This document shows positions 49,662-59,023 of a stretch of 64,000 nucleotides of DNA, one piece after another; positions within the stretch are counted from its first letter, which is position 1; every line of letters begins with the position of its first letter. Both the position numbers and the translations under genes were made by a program. Under the pieces are notes generated by a model. That model worked only from the letters and a program-made list of their open reading frames with translations, searched no databases and had not been told where the DNA came from. This DNA is from Porphyromonas macacae DSM 20710 = JCM 13914 (GTDB taxonomy: Bacteria > Bacteroidota > Bacteroidia > Bacteroidales > Porphyromonadaceae), in assembly GCF_000379945.1 (NCBI RefSeq), contig NZ_KB904152.1, forward strand, positions 1-64,000, read 5' to 3'.

Positions 49662-50426
49662 CTATCTATAATAATCTATGGCGAACAATACTGTTTCGGG
49701 TTCATCCACACGAGTAATGGACAAATGGTACAAAGAGTCGTTTACGGCATCTTTGCAGTATCCGGCCACCAATCTCTCTCCATGCAAGGCTTCTTTGTTG
49801 AAGTTCATAACAGCTCTTTTACAAAAACCTGTTTCGGGTAAGGCCTCTTCCAACGGTAAAATATCAAAACAACGTTCGATGTAACGCATGCTGTTAAAAT
49901 GTTTGTTTATGTCCATGGAACTATACCCTACCTCAAACGGCAAACCGTATTTGAATGGAGAAAATGAGGGTAACTTTTGCGGAGCTTCTATGCTGTGTTC
50001 GAATGTTACCTCTATATTTTTATCCGGAAATATTTCAGTCATCCTGACAGGACTTCGTTTTTCCAAATCGATGGCCGACCAGACGCTCGAAGCATATCCG
50101 ATAACCTCATCATCCTGAGCGATCTGATAACAGCGAAGTGTGGTAATACCGAATATTTTATCCACCCATGTGGAGATATGCAGGTTGGAATTGCCGTGAA
50201 TTGCACGCTTTAATTCAATGGCTAAGCGTATGAGTACCCAACTATGTTTTTTCGACTGCAATTTTTCTACACCGAATCCGTTGCGATCGGCGTGTAACTC
50301 TGCTGTATGAACCAGATAGTTGGCAAGTGTTGCAATAGACAGCTTTTTTCTATAATCCAGCATGAAAGGTGCGGGAGCATAACCTGCCGTAAGTATTTTA
50401 TCCTTCTGTTCAATAAATAAATTCAT
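49662..50426 (-). CDS. Acyl-ACP thioesterase
   Basis: This double hot-dog enzyme releases free fatty acids from acyl carrier protein. The 254 residues include the FatA-type active-site run with Asp172, Asn174 and His176 in SSMDINKHFNS, followed by MRYIERCFD. It resembles the short bacterial thioesterases related to plant FatA/FatB. It is cytoplasmic, has no signal peptide, and starts 17 bp after the rRNA methyltransferase gene. Chain-length preference cannot be told. Confidence 0.88.
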   Translation of the reverse strand: MNLFIEQKDKILTAGYAPAPFMLDYRKKLSIATLANYLVHTAELHADRNGFGVEKLQSKKHSWVLIRLAIELKRAIHGNSNLHISTWVDKIFGITTLRCYQIAQDDEVIGYASSVWSAIDLEKRSPVRMTEIFPDKNIEVTFEHSIEAPQKLPSFSPFKYGLPFEVGYSSMDINKHFNSMRYIERCFDILPLEEALPETGFCKRAVMNFNKEALHGERLVAGYCKDAVNDSLYHLSITRVDEPETVLFAIDYYR

Positions 50427-50443
50427 CGTTTATCGGTTTTTTA

Positions 50444-51853
50444 TTAGTCATCGGTACCGGTTTCGGACAAATGTCGTATTCTCCAGTGTGAGGGGTATAA
50501 ATTATTGGAACGGTTCCCCAAATGATTTACAAACCCCAGGGGAAGATTTTTATGAGTGATTAAAACATATCCTTTTTTGATGCTTTCGGGTACAGTTATC
50601 GCTTCCCGTTTAAGATATTTAAGAGCATCCTGTCTGTTGATATCATAAATGTCAAAAATATCTCTGTTCAGCCCGGAACTCATAGCCAGTGCAGGTGTCG
50701 GCATCCATTTTCGCCCTTTGTTTTCGGCTACGGCTATGCCAAAAGAGAGTACTTCGATGTTTTTGTCGAACAATCTTCGCTTGATTTCTGATACGGTGTT
50801 CGACATGGCATGAACAATACCCTCTTTATCCATTTCCCATTCATATCCGGAAGAATTTCCGACCCAGTTTTTTACATCATCCGTAATCATCGGTCTGCTT
50901 ATCTGTTTACCTTTCTTCGTGTTTCCCGCAGAGATATTAATCTTTTTTATATCCATCCCATCCGTTTTCTGCAACACAGCCATAAAGAGACCTTCCCCTT
51001 TTGTCAAATGCGGCATAAAACGATAGCAAATATGCTTGCCATGGGCAGACACCGGCACATCCAGAGGTAAAGCCATCGGCTGTGCACCGTATCTCTGTAC
51101 CAGATAATCGAGCTGTTCCTCATTTTCTTTTATGTTGAAGGTGCATGTACTGTATACCAGCAACCCTCCGGGGCTCAACAAAGGCCAGGCACAGTCCAGT
51201 ATTTCCCGTTGCCTTTTTGCACAGGTATCTACTGCATCTATGCTCCATTCCGCCCTCGCATTCTGATCTTTACGAAACATACCCTCTCCCGAGCAGGGAG
51301 CGTCTACCAAAATCAAATCGAATAAAAGCCCTGTTTCTCTCCATTGTGCAGGAGCACTTCTCGTTATAATCTGCTCCGGATGTCCCCACTTGATCATATT
51401 TTCACACAGGATATGAGCCCGTGCAGGTACAATCTCATTACTTATCAATACGGATTTATCCGGCAGAATATCTCTCAGTAACGTACTTTTACCTCCCGGA
51501 GCCGCACACAAATCCAAAGCTACCATCGGTTCTCTCTCTCTTAAAAGAGATTTAACCGCATGCAAAGCCATGGATGATGCTTCCTGAACGTAAAAAGCAC
51601 CGCCATGGAATTGCGGTATTTCAGAAAAACGGGGACGTTCAGACAAATAAAAACCATTGTTGCACCATGGGACCGGCAACAGCTCTTTCAGTTCGATGAA
51701 AGCATTCTCTTCTCTCCATTTGTTGGGGTTTATACGAATAGATACAGGAGGAGCGTCTTCTAAAGAATTCAATAATCTTAGGGTCTCTTCCTTACCCAAA
51801 AGCTCGGTCATCTGTTGTTCGAACCCCGGTGGAATAGCTACATTCTGTGCCAT
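50444..51853 (-). CDS. RsmF-like rRNA (cytosine-C5) methyltransferase
   Basis: The NOL1/NOP2/Sun family enzyme probably methylates a cytosine of 16S rRNA. From the ATG at 51853 it has 469 residues. The SAM site is ALDLCAAPGGKST, and the two catalytic cysteines are in DAPCSGEGMFRKD and YSTCTFN. A C-terminal RNA-binding extension (about 300-469) ends in NLYPSHWRIRHL, as in RsmF proteins. An upstream ATG at 51916 would overlap the preceding gene by 58 bp; the chosen start leaves 5 bp. Confidence 0.88.
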   Translation of the reverse strand: MAQNVAIPPGFEQQMTELLGKEETLRLLNSLEDAPPVSIRINPNKWREENAFIELKELLPVPWCNNGFYLSERPRFSEIPQFHGGAFYVQEASSMALHAVKSLLREREPMVALDLCAAPGGKSTLLRDILPDKSVLISNEIVPARAHILCENMIKWGHPEQIITRSAPAQWRETGLLFDLILVDAPCSGEGMFRKDQNARAEWSIDAVDTCAKRQREILDCAWPLLSPGGLLVYSTCTFNIKENEEQLDYLVQRYGAQPMALPLDVPVSAHGKHICYRFMPHLTKGEGLFMAVLQKTDGMDIKKINISAGNTKKGKQISRPMITDDVKNWVGNSSGYEWEMDKEGIVHAMSNTVSEIKRRLFDKNIEVLSFGIAVAENKGRKWMPTPALAMSSGLNRDIFDIYDINRQDALKYLKREAITVPESIKKGYVLITHKNLPLGFVNHLGNRSNNLYPSHWRIRHLSETGTDD

Positions 51854-51858
51854 CTGTT

Positions 51859-52584
51859 CTATCCCAATAAAAAAATTGCAGGCACCTTGTGAAGCGGGGG
51901 CTTTTGCTGTCGCCATTTATCGATTGTCATGGTGCGAATATATTGATCGGGACAGGTAATCTGTGCCGCTATACACAAACGTGTTTTGCCATGACAATAA
52001 CGGATAAGTTGCTCCAGTATTTTTTCGTTTCTGTACGGTGTTTCTATAAAAATTTGCGCCTCACCAAACTGTTTGATGCGTTGCTCCATATCTTTTATTG
52101 CCGATGCCCTTTCTTTTTCATCTATGGGCAAATATCCTCTGAAAGCAAAGCGTTGTCCATTAAAACCGGAAGCCATTAAAGACAATAAAATAGACGACGG
52201 CCCGATCAATGGAATAATCTCATACTCTTTTTTCTGGGCAATAGCCACGACATCGGCTCCCGGATCTGCAATAGCCGGACAACCGGCTTCGCTGATAATA
52301 CCGATGCTTTCCCCTCTTGTAAGAGGTAATAAGTAGCTTTCGATATCCTCCGGGTGTGTATGCTTGTTCAGTTCAAAGAATGTAAGTTCATCAATAACCA
52401 CTTCCGGTGTAAAAGCCCGTATAAAACGTCTGGCGGTACGCACCTGCTCGACAATGAAATACTTTAAGGATTTTACAACTTCACGATTATAAAAGGGCAA
52501 ACAATTATCAAACGGTACATCTCCGAGTGTTACGGGAATAAGATACAGTGTGCCCGCCTCTGTCTTTTCATTCTTCTTGTCCAT
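51859..52584 (-). CDS. RsmI-like SAM-dependent methyltransferase
   Basis: The 241-residue tetrapyrrole-methylase-fold protein belongs to the RsmI family (2'-O-methylation of C1402 in 16S rRNA). It keeps the N-terminal TLYLIPVTLGD, SEAGCPAIADPGADVV, LIGPSSILLSLMASG and IFIETPYRNEKIL motifs, but is shorter than E. coli RsmI (about 286) and lacks its C-terminal part. Bacteroidetes often carry this short form in addition to a full RsmI, so the exact target is uncertain. It starts 44 bp after the queG stop. Confidence 0.82.
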   Translation of the reverse strand: MDKKNEKTEAGTLYLIPVTLGDVPFDNCLPFYNREVVKSLKYFIVEQVRTARRFIRAFTPEVVIDELTFFELNKHTHPEDIESYLLPLTRGESIGIISEAGCPAIADPGADVVAIAQKKEYEIIPLIGPSSILLSLMASGFNGQRFAFRGYLPIDEKERASAIKDMEQRIKQFGEAQIFIETPYRNEKILEQLIRYCHGKTRLCIAAQITCPDQYIRTMTIDKWRQQKPPLHKVPAIFLLG

Positions 52585-52628
52585 TGTTCTTGTTTTGAAC
52601 TATAAACTTAATCAATATCCTTTTATGG

Positions 52629-53600
52629 TTATGATTTATTGTTTTGATTATCTTTTACTATTTGCGCCGTTTTCTTCAAAGCATCCAGCCCGGCCCTGCG
52701 AATCGGACTGCCTGCAGAAATACGGTCGAATTCCTCTTCATCCATTGCTAATATTGCTTCTATTGATAGCCCAAACAACTCCGGTTTAGGCAGAAAATCC
52801 GTTACGGTCGTTGCAGATGTTTTACGGTTATGCGGGCAACACTGCTGGCAGGCATCGCATCCATAAAGCCGGTTGCCCAAGGCGGACGAAAGCTCCCGAG
52901 GTATCTCCCCTTTTGCTTCTATGGTCATATAGCTGATACACTTCCTTGCATCGATAATCCCCGGAGCATAAAGAGCTTTTGTCGGGCAAGCTTCTAAACA
53001 GGCCATGCAGTTTCCACAAAAATTTCTTATTAGAGGTTTATCTGCCGGTATATCCACATCCACAAAAAGTTCGCCGAGTACGATATAGCTGCCTATACGT
53101 GGTATAATGAGCAGGCCGTTTTTACCGATCCACCCTAAACCGGCTTGTTGTGCCCAATACCGTTCCATTATGGGGGCAGAATCGGCAAAAGCCCGTCCGT
53201 TGCATTCCGGAGCAATCTCCTTTACAATGTATTCCAAGAGAGTATTCAACTGTTTTTTTACCACTTTGTGGTAATCTCTTCCGTAAGCATAATAAGCAAT
53301 TTGAGGCAGCTCCGGAGATTGCAGAGTTTGAGGCTTGTAGTTCATGGCTACCACAATAATACTTTTAACTCCGGGAAATAAAGATTCGGGATCGAAACGC
53401 AACTCCATATTTAGCTCCAAATAGGACATTGATCCATGCTTCCCATCCTGCAACCAGTTAGAATACCTGTCTGCCACGTTTTTGTCTACGGGATTTGCCT
53501 GCACAATACCACAAGCAGCGAACCCCAATTCAAAGGCTCGCTGCTTTATTTGTGCTGCAACATCACTGCCCAGCTTATTCCTTGATTTCTCGTTATTCAC
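52629..53600 (-). CDS. queG: Epoxyqueuosine reductase
   Basis: QueG reduces epoxyqueuosine to queuosine in tRNA, using cobalamin. The 323 residues have the expected N-terminal cobalamin-binding part (GKHGSMSYLELN region) and two 4Fe-4S motifs, CGNCMACLEACP and CDACQQCCPHN. The start overlaps the HU/SPOR gene by 8 bp. The cobalamin requirement fits the cobalamin genes about 1 kb upstream. Confidence 0.94.
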   Translation of the reverse strand: MNNEKSRNKLGSDVAAQIKQRAFELGFAACGIVQANPVDKNVADRYSNWLQDGKHGSMSYLELNMELRFDPESLFPGVKSIIVVAMNYKPQTLQSPELPQIAYYAYGRDYHKVVKKQLNTLLEYIVKEIAPECNGRAFADSAPIMERYWAQQAGLGWIGKNGLLIIPRIGSYIVLGELFVDVDIPADKPLIRNFCGNCMACLEACPTKALYAPGIIDARKCISYMTIEAKGEIPRELSSALGNRLYGCDACQQCCPHNRKTSATTVTDFLPKPELFGLSIEAILAMDEEEFDRISAGSPIRRAGLDALKKTAQIVKDNQNNKS

Positions 53601-54585
53601 TAAGATATACCCAAGATGAAGAAAACTCGGGGTGTTCTTTTACCAAATGCGATAAATAAGTATAAGCATCGGTAGCATTATCGAAAGAATCGATAAAAAC
53701 CCGATTAAGACTCTTTCCTTTCAGGATGCCCGCATTGGGAAAATTTTCTTTGGAAATGGAGGACTTGTAAAACGTTTCTGTTTTAACGTTGTCTTTCAGT
53801 GTAGCTACTACCAAAAAGTATGTTTTTTCCGAAACCGGTTCATGGAGATATTCGATTGCTTCGGATACTTCTTCCGGTGTTGCTGCTATTACGTTTTTTT
53901 CTATTTGCCAAAGTTTGCCTGCTGCAATTTCTGTTGGGATAAAGCCGGCGTTATAAGAACTTTTACCCTGAGAATTTGAACTGCCAATTCTATTGATGGG
54001 CAAAAGGCTCAATAATAAAAGAATGACAGCAGCTGCAACATTCAGAAATCTTTTAGAGATGGAAAGATGAACAAACTTGTCTTCAGGGGTATAAGAAGGT
54101 TTGTGAATAAGACTTTTCACCTGAGCCGTACTCTGTTGTACCGTTGAAAGCCGATCCTGTCTTAATGACATTGAGGCCGGCGTCAGCCCGTAGGCAGCTA
54201 CGCTGAGAATACTGTTTTCATGAATCGAGGGAATAAAGAGAACCTGTCCGCCCGTATTCAACTTTATTTCTCCCAGTAAACCCAAAGAAAAAGAGCGTTT
54301 ATCGACCAAATCATGACGCATGGCCGTAATATCATCGTCGAGCATAATGCGTGCTTTACGGAGAGATACGCCATAGGTGCGGGCATAACTCTCTTCCAAA
54401 AGTCCATCTCTATGGTTCAATTGGATGTTGAAGAGCAATTGTTGCCGGGGGGGATAAGCCAAATGTTTTTGGCGGTCGAATTGGGCCGGGATCGTTTGCA
54501 TCACAAAACCTCCGAATCCCGGGATTACAACACACTGATTCAACATCAGCGTGTGTTCCAAATGTGCGATTAATCTGTTATTCAT
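53593..54585 (-). CDS. HU-CCDC81 / SPOR domain membrane protein
   Basis: The 330-residue protein is a Bacteroidetes-type envelope factor. The N-terminus (about 1-130, including QCVVIPGFGGFV and RDGLLEESYARTYG) matches the paired HU-like domains of CCDC81-type prokaryotic proteins. A hydrophobic segment (about 185-200, VAAAVILLLLSLLP) crosses the inner membrane, and the C-terminus (about 250-330, YFLVVATLKD) is a SPOR domain that would bind denuded peptidoglycan at division sites. It overlaps queG by 8 bp. A role in division or chromosome-envelope contact is inferred from domains only. Confidence 0.85.
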   Translation of the reverse strand: MNNRLIAHLEHTLMLNQCVVIPGFGGFVMQTIPAQFDRQKHLAYPPRQQLLFNIQLNHRDGLLEESYARTYGVSLRKARIMLDDDITAMRHDLVDKRSFSLGLLGEIKLNTGGQVLFIPSIHENSILSVAAYGLTPASMSLRQDRLSTVQQSTAQVKSLIHKPSYTPEDKFVHLSISKRFLNVAAAVILLLLSLLPINRIGSSNSQGKSSYNAGFIPTEIAAGKLWQIEKNVIAATPEEVSEAIEYLHEPVSEKTYFLVVATLKDNVKTETFYKSSISKENFPNAGILKGKSLNRVFIDSFDNATDAYTYLSHLVKEHPEFSSSWVYLSE

Positions 54586-54670
54586 TTCCCTTCGTTCTTT
54601 GCCTGTTATGCAAATATAATGATAATTTGGCCACTTAAATTATTTATACAGGGAAAGAGAACTGCTTTTG

Positions 54671-55687
54671 TCAGAGAAGTACGGAAATACAAGCTTTCAG
54701 AATGAAGATATGAATGGCTGCCGCCAAAATGGTCATCATGATTTCCACCTGTACATTTATTTTAACCGCTTTCTCCATATCTGCGGTATTCAATGCTCTT
54801 TCATTATGCCCGATATACGGTTTCTCGAACAATACTCCAAAATAGTCATGAGGACCGCCAAATCTGCAATTTAAAATTGCAGCCAAAGCACTTTCCGGAT
54901 AACCGCTATTCGGGCTGGCGTGGCATCGTGCATATCGACGGACGAACATCCAGTGTTTCAGATTTCCGGAAGCCAATACCATCAAAACTGCTGTTAATCT
55001 GGCCGGAACATAGTTTGCAAAATCATCGAATCGGGCTGCAAATCTTCCGAAGTCTGCATATCGCTTGTTTTTATAGCCGATCATGGAATCCAGCGTGTTG
55101 GTCATTTTATAGGCAAACATCCCGGGCAATCCCAACAGAGCATACCAAAACATCGGAGCAACCACCCCGTCGCTGAGATTTTCACTTAATGTTTCCAATG
55201 CTGCCGTTTGCACTTCCTGTCGGCTCAGGCTCTGAGTATCCCGGCCTACGATACGTGCCACTTGAGTGCGTCCTTCTTCCAAAGAACGGTCTACCGCCTT
55301 AAATACATTGCGAACTTCTTTAATTAATGTGGAGCCGGATAGAGAGAAAAAAACTCCACTCGCATAAAACAAAATAAAGACGATTGTAAAAAGTCCTTGT
55401 AATAATATGCGGTTATTGGTAACGCTCCATGAGAAACCATGAGAAATGACTGCCAAAAAGAGTAAAACCAAAGTGAAAGTCAGCAGTATTAAAGATACGG
55501 CCGACAGTGTTCCTTTTAATCTTTTGAAAGCTCCACGGTTGAATTTTCGTTCTAAAAAGGCTATGGATCGCCCCATTAAAACAATCGGATGCCAGCTGAC
55601 ATCAGGATCCTTAAAAATCATATCCATCGAAGCCCCTGATAAGAAGCTCATGATCAATAAACAAATCAGAATAAATATCATACTCAA
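54671..55687 (-). CDS. cbiB: Adenosylcobinamide-phosphate synthase
   Basis: CbiB (CobD in Pseudomonas nomenclature) joins adenosylcobyric acid with aminopropanol phosphate. The 338-residue integral membrane protein has several hydrophobic segments and the motifs DPDVSWHPIVLMGR near the N-terminus, TLSENLSDGVVAPMFW, and CHASPNSGYPESALAAIL. It starts 3 bp after the aminotransferase-like gene and ends the cobalamin cluster. Confidence 0.93.
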   Translation of the reverse strand: MSMIFILICLLIMSFLSGASMDMIFKDPDVSWHPIVLMGRSIAFLERKFNRGAFKRLKGTLSAVSLILLTFTLVLLFLAVISHGFSWSVTNNRILLQGLFTIVFILFYASGVFFSLSGSTLIKEVRNVFKAVDRSLEEGRTQVARIVGRDTQSLSRQEVQTAALETLSENLSDGVVAPMFWYALLGLPGMFAYKMTNTLDSMIGYKNKRYADFGRFAARFDDFANYVPARLTAVLMVLASGNLKHWMFVRRYARCHASPNSGYPESALAAILNCRFGGPHDYFGVLFEKPYIGHNERALNTADMEKAVKINVQVEIMMTILAAAIHIFILKACISVLL

Positions 55688-55690
55688 AAC

Positions 55691-56701
55691 TCAAAGACTT
55701 TTCAATGCGTATAACAATTTGTCGTTTTGCTTCGGGGTTTGAGCTGCTATCCTAAAATGACCCGAGTTTAAGCTGATAAAGTTAGAGGCATCACGAATCA
55801 AAATACCATGTTCGCTAATCAAATACTGTTTTAATTCCGATGCACTCATGCGGTTGCAATGTGCCAAGAAATAATGAGTGTCGGTAGGTTCTACTTGAAA
55901 ACCCGAAATCCGGCCGATATTCTCCCTTAAGACTTGGCTTTCTTTTAATAATGAAGAGATATTCAGAGTCTGGGGCAATTTCTTACTCAGCAAATACAAA
56001 CCCGCCTCAATGGCTAAAGCATTGACAGACCATGGCATGCGTATTTGCTTTAGCCGGTCTGTAATACATCGGCCGGCCGTAATATATCCCAATCTTATTC
56101 CCGGTATGGCATATCGTTTGGTCATGGAATGCAGTAAAATAACATTAGGCCATTCGATAGCTTCTTTTACAGTAAAGAGTTCTTTCAGAGTAAAATACTC
56201 ATAACTCTGGTCTATAACAAAAACTTTATCCGGATTTTGCCTGATCAATGATTGCAGCATATCGGTATCCCACACTCTGCCGGTAGGATTATTCGGATTG
56301 CAAAGCCAAATTATATCTGCTTTTTGCGGTAATTCCTCTAAGGAAAAAAAGTTTGTTACGGTATGATTGTGTACTTTGGCAGCATCGGCATATTCACTGA
56401 AAGTCGGTTGCAATACGGCGGAACGGCCATGATGAAAAAGTTGTGCAATCAGATAGATGCCTTCAGTGGCACCGCTTGTGACCGATATATTGGTACAATC
56501 CACACCATAAAATGCTGCAAGCTCGGCTTCCAGGCTGTATGGCTCGGGTTCAGGATATGCCGAAATCAATGCGGATAAACGGCTTTGAAGATGGGCTTCC
56601 AGACCTGCTCTGTCTGTTCCTTCACAGACATTGCTGCTGAAATTGATCCGGTTCCGGATTCCTTTATAGAGATACAAGTCGTCTCCGTGTCCTTTAATCA
56701 T
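55691..56701 (-). CDS. cobD: Threonine-phosphate decarboxylase-like PLP enzyme
   Basis: The 336-residue class I/II aminotransferase-fold protein probably makes aminopropanol phosphate from threonine phosphate for the cobalamin loop. Visible features are the N-terminal NFSSNVCEG, WLCNPNNPTGRVW and the PLP lysine in HSMTKRYAIPGIRLGY. Histidinol-phosphate aminotransferase is a close relative; location between cobQ and cbiB decides the call. It overlaps cobQ by 8 bp. Cobalamin gene naming differs between species (Salmonella CobD equals CobC elsewhere). Confidence 0.85.
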   Translation of the reverse strand: MIKGHGDDLYLYKGIRNRINFSSNVCEGTDRAGLEAHLQSRLSALISAYPEPEPYSLEAELAAFYGVDCTNISVTSGATEGIYLIAQLFHHGRSAVLQPTFSEYADAAKVHNHTVTNFFSLEELPQKADIIWLCNPNNPTGRVWDTDMLQSLIRQNPDKVFVIDQSYEYFTLKELFTVKEAIEWPNVILLHSMTKRYAIPGIRLGYITAGRCITDRLKQIRMPWSVNALAIEAGLYLLSKKLPQTLNISSLLKESQVLRENIGRISGFQVEPTDTHYFLAHCNRMSASELKQYLISEHGILIRDASNFISLNSGHFRIAAQTPKQNDKLLYALKSL

Positions 56702-58214
56702 CTTGTTTCATCAATTCATAAAGTTTTTCTACATCCACGTACTTTCTTACGTGTTCTGCAAGCAGGTCATACTGTTTGTCCTTATACTCATGGTAGGATA
56801 AAGCTTTTCTTTCCCTGTTTTTTTCTTCTGTTTTCAAATATGGGGAAAGAATGTATTCCACAAATTCCGGATTATCCAGTATGCCATGCATATAAGTACC
56901 CATTGTTTGAACATTGGTGTAATATCCATCTTCTTTCCCATCCAAGGTCTTATTCAAAACCCGAGCTTCGGCTCCATCTGCGAGAAAACTTCTCCCCATG
57001 TGGATTTCATAGCCGAAACATTTTTGCTTTGCCGGTAAAAATGTAAAATCGGTTCTCCGGGTAATTTTTTCTCCTGACATCTCTGTAATCACCGGTAACA
57101 GCCCAAGGCCCGGCACATGATTGAGTGTGCCTTCGACATGCTCGGGATCCCGCACTTCGATGCCCATCATCTGATAACCTCCGCAGATTCCCAAAACGGT
57201 TTTTCCGGCCCTGTGACTGCGCACGATGGTTTCCGCCAAACCGGAATTATGCAAATCTCTCAAATCGGACAGAGTACTTTTCGTTCCCGGCAAAATAATA
57301 ATATCGGCTTTGCTCAGTTCTTCCGGAGAATAAGTATAATAAACATTGACACGATCATCTCTTTCGAGACTGTTAAAGTCTGTGTAATTCGACAATTGAG
57401 GGTGTCGGACAACAGCTATATTTATAAGGCTATCCCTCGCCGTTGTCGATTTAAGGCTCAATGCCACAGAATCCTCCTCTTCGATATGTATATCCTTAAA
57501 AAACGGCACAACGCCCAATACGGGAATACCGGTAATCTTTTCCAATATTTTTCTTCCCTCTTCAAAGAGTCTCAAATCACCCCGAAATTTATTGATAATA
57601 ATACCTTTTATCCGTTTTTTCTGCTCCGGGGGTAAAAGCATAATGGAGCCGTATACAGAAGCGAAAACCCCGCCCCGGTCGATATCGGCTATCAGTATCG
57701 TACAGGCATGAGTGTAAACGGCCATACTCATGTTTACGATATCCGTATCTGCCAAATTCAGCTCACTTATACTTCCAGCTCCTTCCAATACAATGGGATT
57801 GTAAAGGTTGCTCAGACGGTCGTATGCTGCTTTTGCAGCCGCTCTCAGCTCCTCCCGTCCCCGAATGTCATTGCGGAAATAATCGTATGCCGCACGATTC
57901 CCTATGGGTTTCCCATTGAGTACAACTTGTGAAGTATGATCCGAATTCGGCTTCAACAGTACAGGGTTCATTTCGGCGGTACAGGCAATACCTGCAGCTT
58001 CTGCCTGTACGGCTTGTGCCCGGCCTATTTCCAGCCCATCGGGAGTAACATACGAATTCAAAGCCATGTTTTGGGCTTTGTATGGCGCCGGCCTGTAACC
58101 ATCCTGTTTGAAAATACGGCAGAAGGCTGTGGCTATGATACTTTTACCCACATCGCTTCCGGTGCCGACAAACATAACCGGATGAGGTAATATTTTAGTG
58201 TTTGAACTGTTCAT
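56694..58214 (-). CDS. cobQ: Cobyric acid synthase
   Basis: CobQ amidates adenosylcobyrinic acid diamide at four side chains. From the ATG at 58214 the protein has 506 residues; an upstream ATG at 58244 would add ten. The N-terminal ATP-binding motif is GTGSDVGKS and the C-terminal glutaminase-like domain has Cys in LGICGGYQMMG and a His near TYMHGILDN. No cobalamin riboswitch was recognised in the 116 bp upstream, unlike many cobalamin operons. It is the first gene of the three-gene cluster. Confidence 0.94.
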   Translation of the reverse strand: MNSSNTKILPHPVMFVGTGSDVGKSIIATAFCRIFKQDGYRPAPYKAQNMALNSYVTPDGLEIGRAQAVQAEAAGIACTAEMNPVLLKPNSDHTSQVVLNGKPIGNRAAYDYFRNDIRGREELRAAAKAAYDRLSNLYNPIVLEGAGSISELNLADTDIVNMSMAVYTHACTILIADIDRGGVFASVYGSIMLLPPEQKKRIKGIIINKFRGDLRLFEEGRKILEKITGIPVLGVVPFFKDIHIEEEDSVALSLKSTTARDSLINIAVVRHPQLSNYTDFNSLERDDRVNVYYTYSPEELSKADIIILPGTKSTLSDLRDLHNSGLAETIVRSHRAGKTVLGICGGYQMMGIEVRDPEHVEGTLNHVPGLGLLPVITEMSGEKITRRTDFTFLPAKQKCFGYEIHMGRSFLADGAEARVLNKTLDGKEDGYYTNVQTMGTYMHGILDNPEFVEYILSPYLKTEEKNRERKALSYHEYKDKQYDLLAEHVRKYVDVEKLYELMKQDD

Positions 58215-58330
58215 TATTGTATGCTTTTCAATACACTCTGGCATGTAAGAAGTTATTTATATGGGAATATCCGAAAATAGAATCGGTCAGAAGTTTCTGA
58301 AAAGATATGAAGTTGCACGCCGCAGATTTT

Positions 58331-59023
58331 CTAATTTGTAATGCTGATTCGCATAAGAGTGGATAAATGACTCAAGGCTTCCACAACATTATTTTCACTG
58401 TGCGAATTGCGTACCCGTATGTGCAATGTATAGGTGCGTTCCGATGTTTCGAGCTTAAGTTCATTATCGACGGAAACGATGCGTATGGATTCTTTTGCCA
58501 AAATGGAGCGTATTTCCGGCATTTTGTTCTCTATGGATTTGAATGTGAGTTCCATATATCTGGTTTTTCCTCCCCAGTTCGTAGCAAGATCCAAAGCTTC
58601 ATCCACATTTAGAACGATCAGCACAATAACAGCCATGATAATGGACGGGATATACAGACCTGCACCTATTCCCATACCGATAATAGCCGACACCCAGATA
58701 CTGGCAGCTGTTGTCAGTCCCTGAATACTGCCTTTGTGATGAATAATGGCTCCGGCTCCAAGGAAACCTATACCGGAAAGCACCTGTGCTGCCATACGAG
58801 CCGGATCTCCATGAAAAATGCCGTCTCCTATCATAAGAGGCATCCACAAAGAGAGCAGCATAGCCAACGTGGCACCCAAACAAATCAAGGTAAATGTTCT
58901 AAGCCCGGCACTCCGGAATTTCAGTTGTCGCTCAAAACCGATCATTCCGCCGATCAGCAGACTCAGGAGTATCCTTTTAAGGGCTATTCCCAAGGTTAAA
59001 GTAGATGTCGTGGTCAGTATCAT
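58331..59023 (-). CDS. MgtC/SapB family membrane protein
   Basis: The 230-residue protein has about five hydrophobic segments in the first 150 residues and a soluble C-terminal ACT-like part. The family signature is clear: [19 protein letters not shown] and [14 protein letters not shown]. MgtC proteins affect magnesium stress and membrane ATP synthase in other bacteria; transport has not been shown for all. It overlaps the pyrD stop by 4 bp, so it is coupled to pyrimidine genes, which is unusual. Confidence 0.88.
   Translation of the reverse strand: MILTTTSTLTLGIALKRILLSLLIGGMIGFERQLKFRSAGLRTFTLICLGATLAMLLSLWMPLMIGDGIFHGDPARMAAQVLSGIGFLGAGAIIHHKGSIQGLTTAASIWVSAIIGMGIGAGLYIPSIIMAVIVLIVLNVDEALDLATNWGGKTRYMELTFKSIENKMPEIRSILAKESIRIVSVDNELKLETSERTYTLHIRVRNSHSENNVVEALSHLSTLMRISITN

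Noticed and set aside
51854-51916. Upstream in-frame start of the RsmF-like gene
   Set aside because: It would overlap the RsmI-like gene by 58 bp; the start at 51853 leaves a 5 bp gap and matches the family N-terminus better.
58215-58330. Cobalamin riboswitch before cobQ
   Set aside because: The upstream interval is short and I found no B12-box-like conserved block; a covariance search would be decisive.
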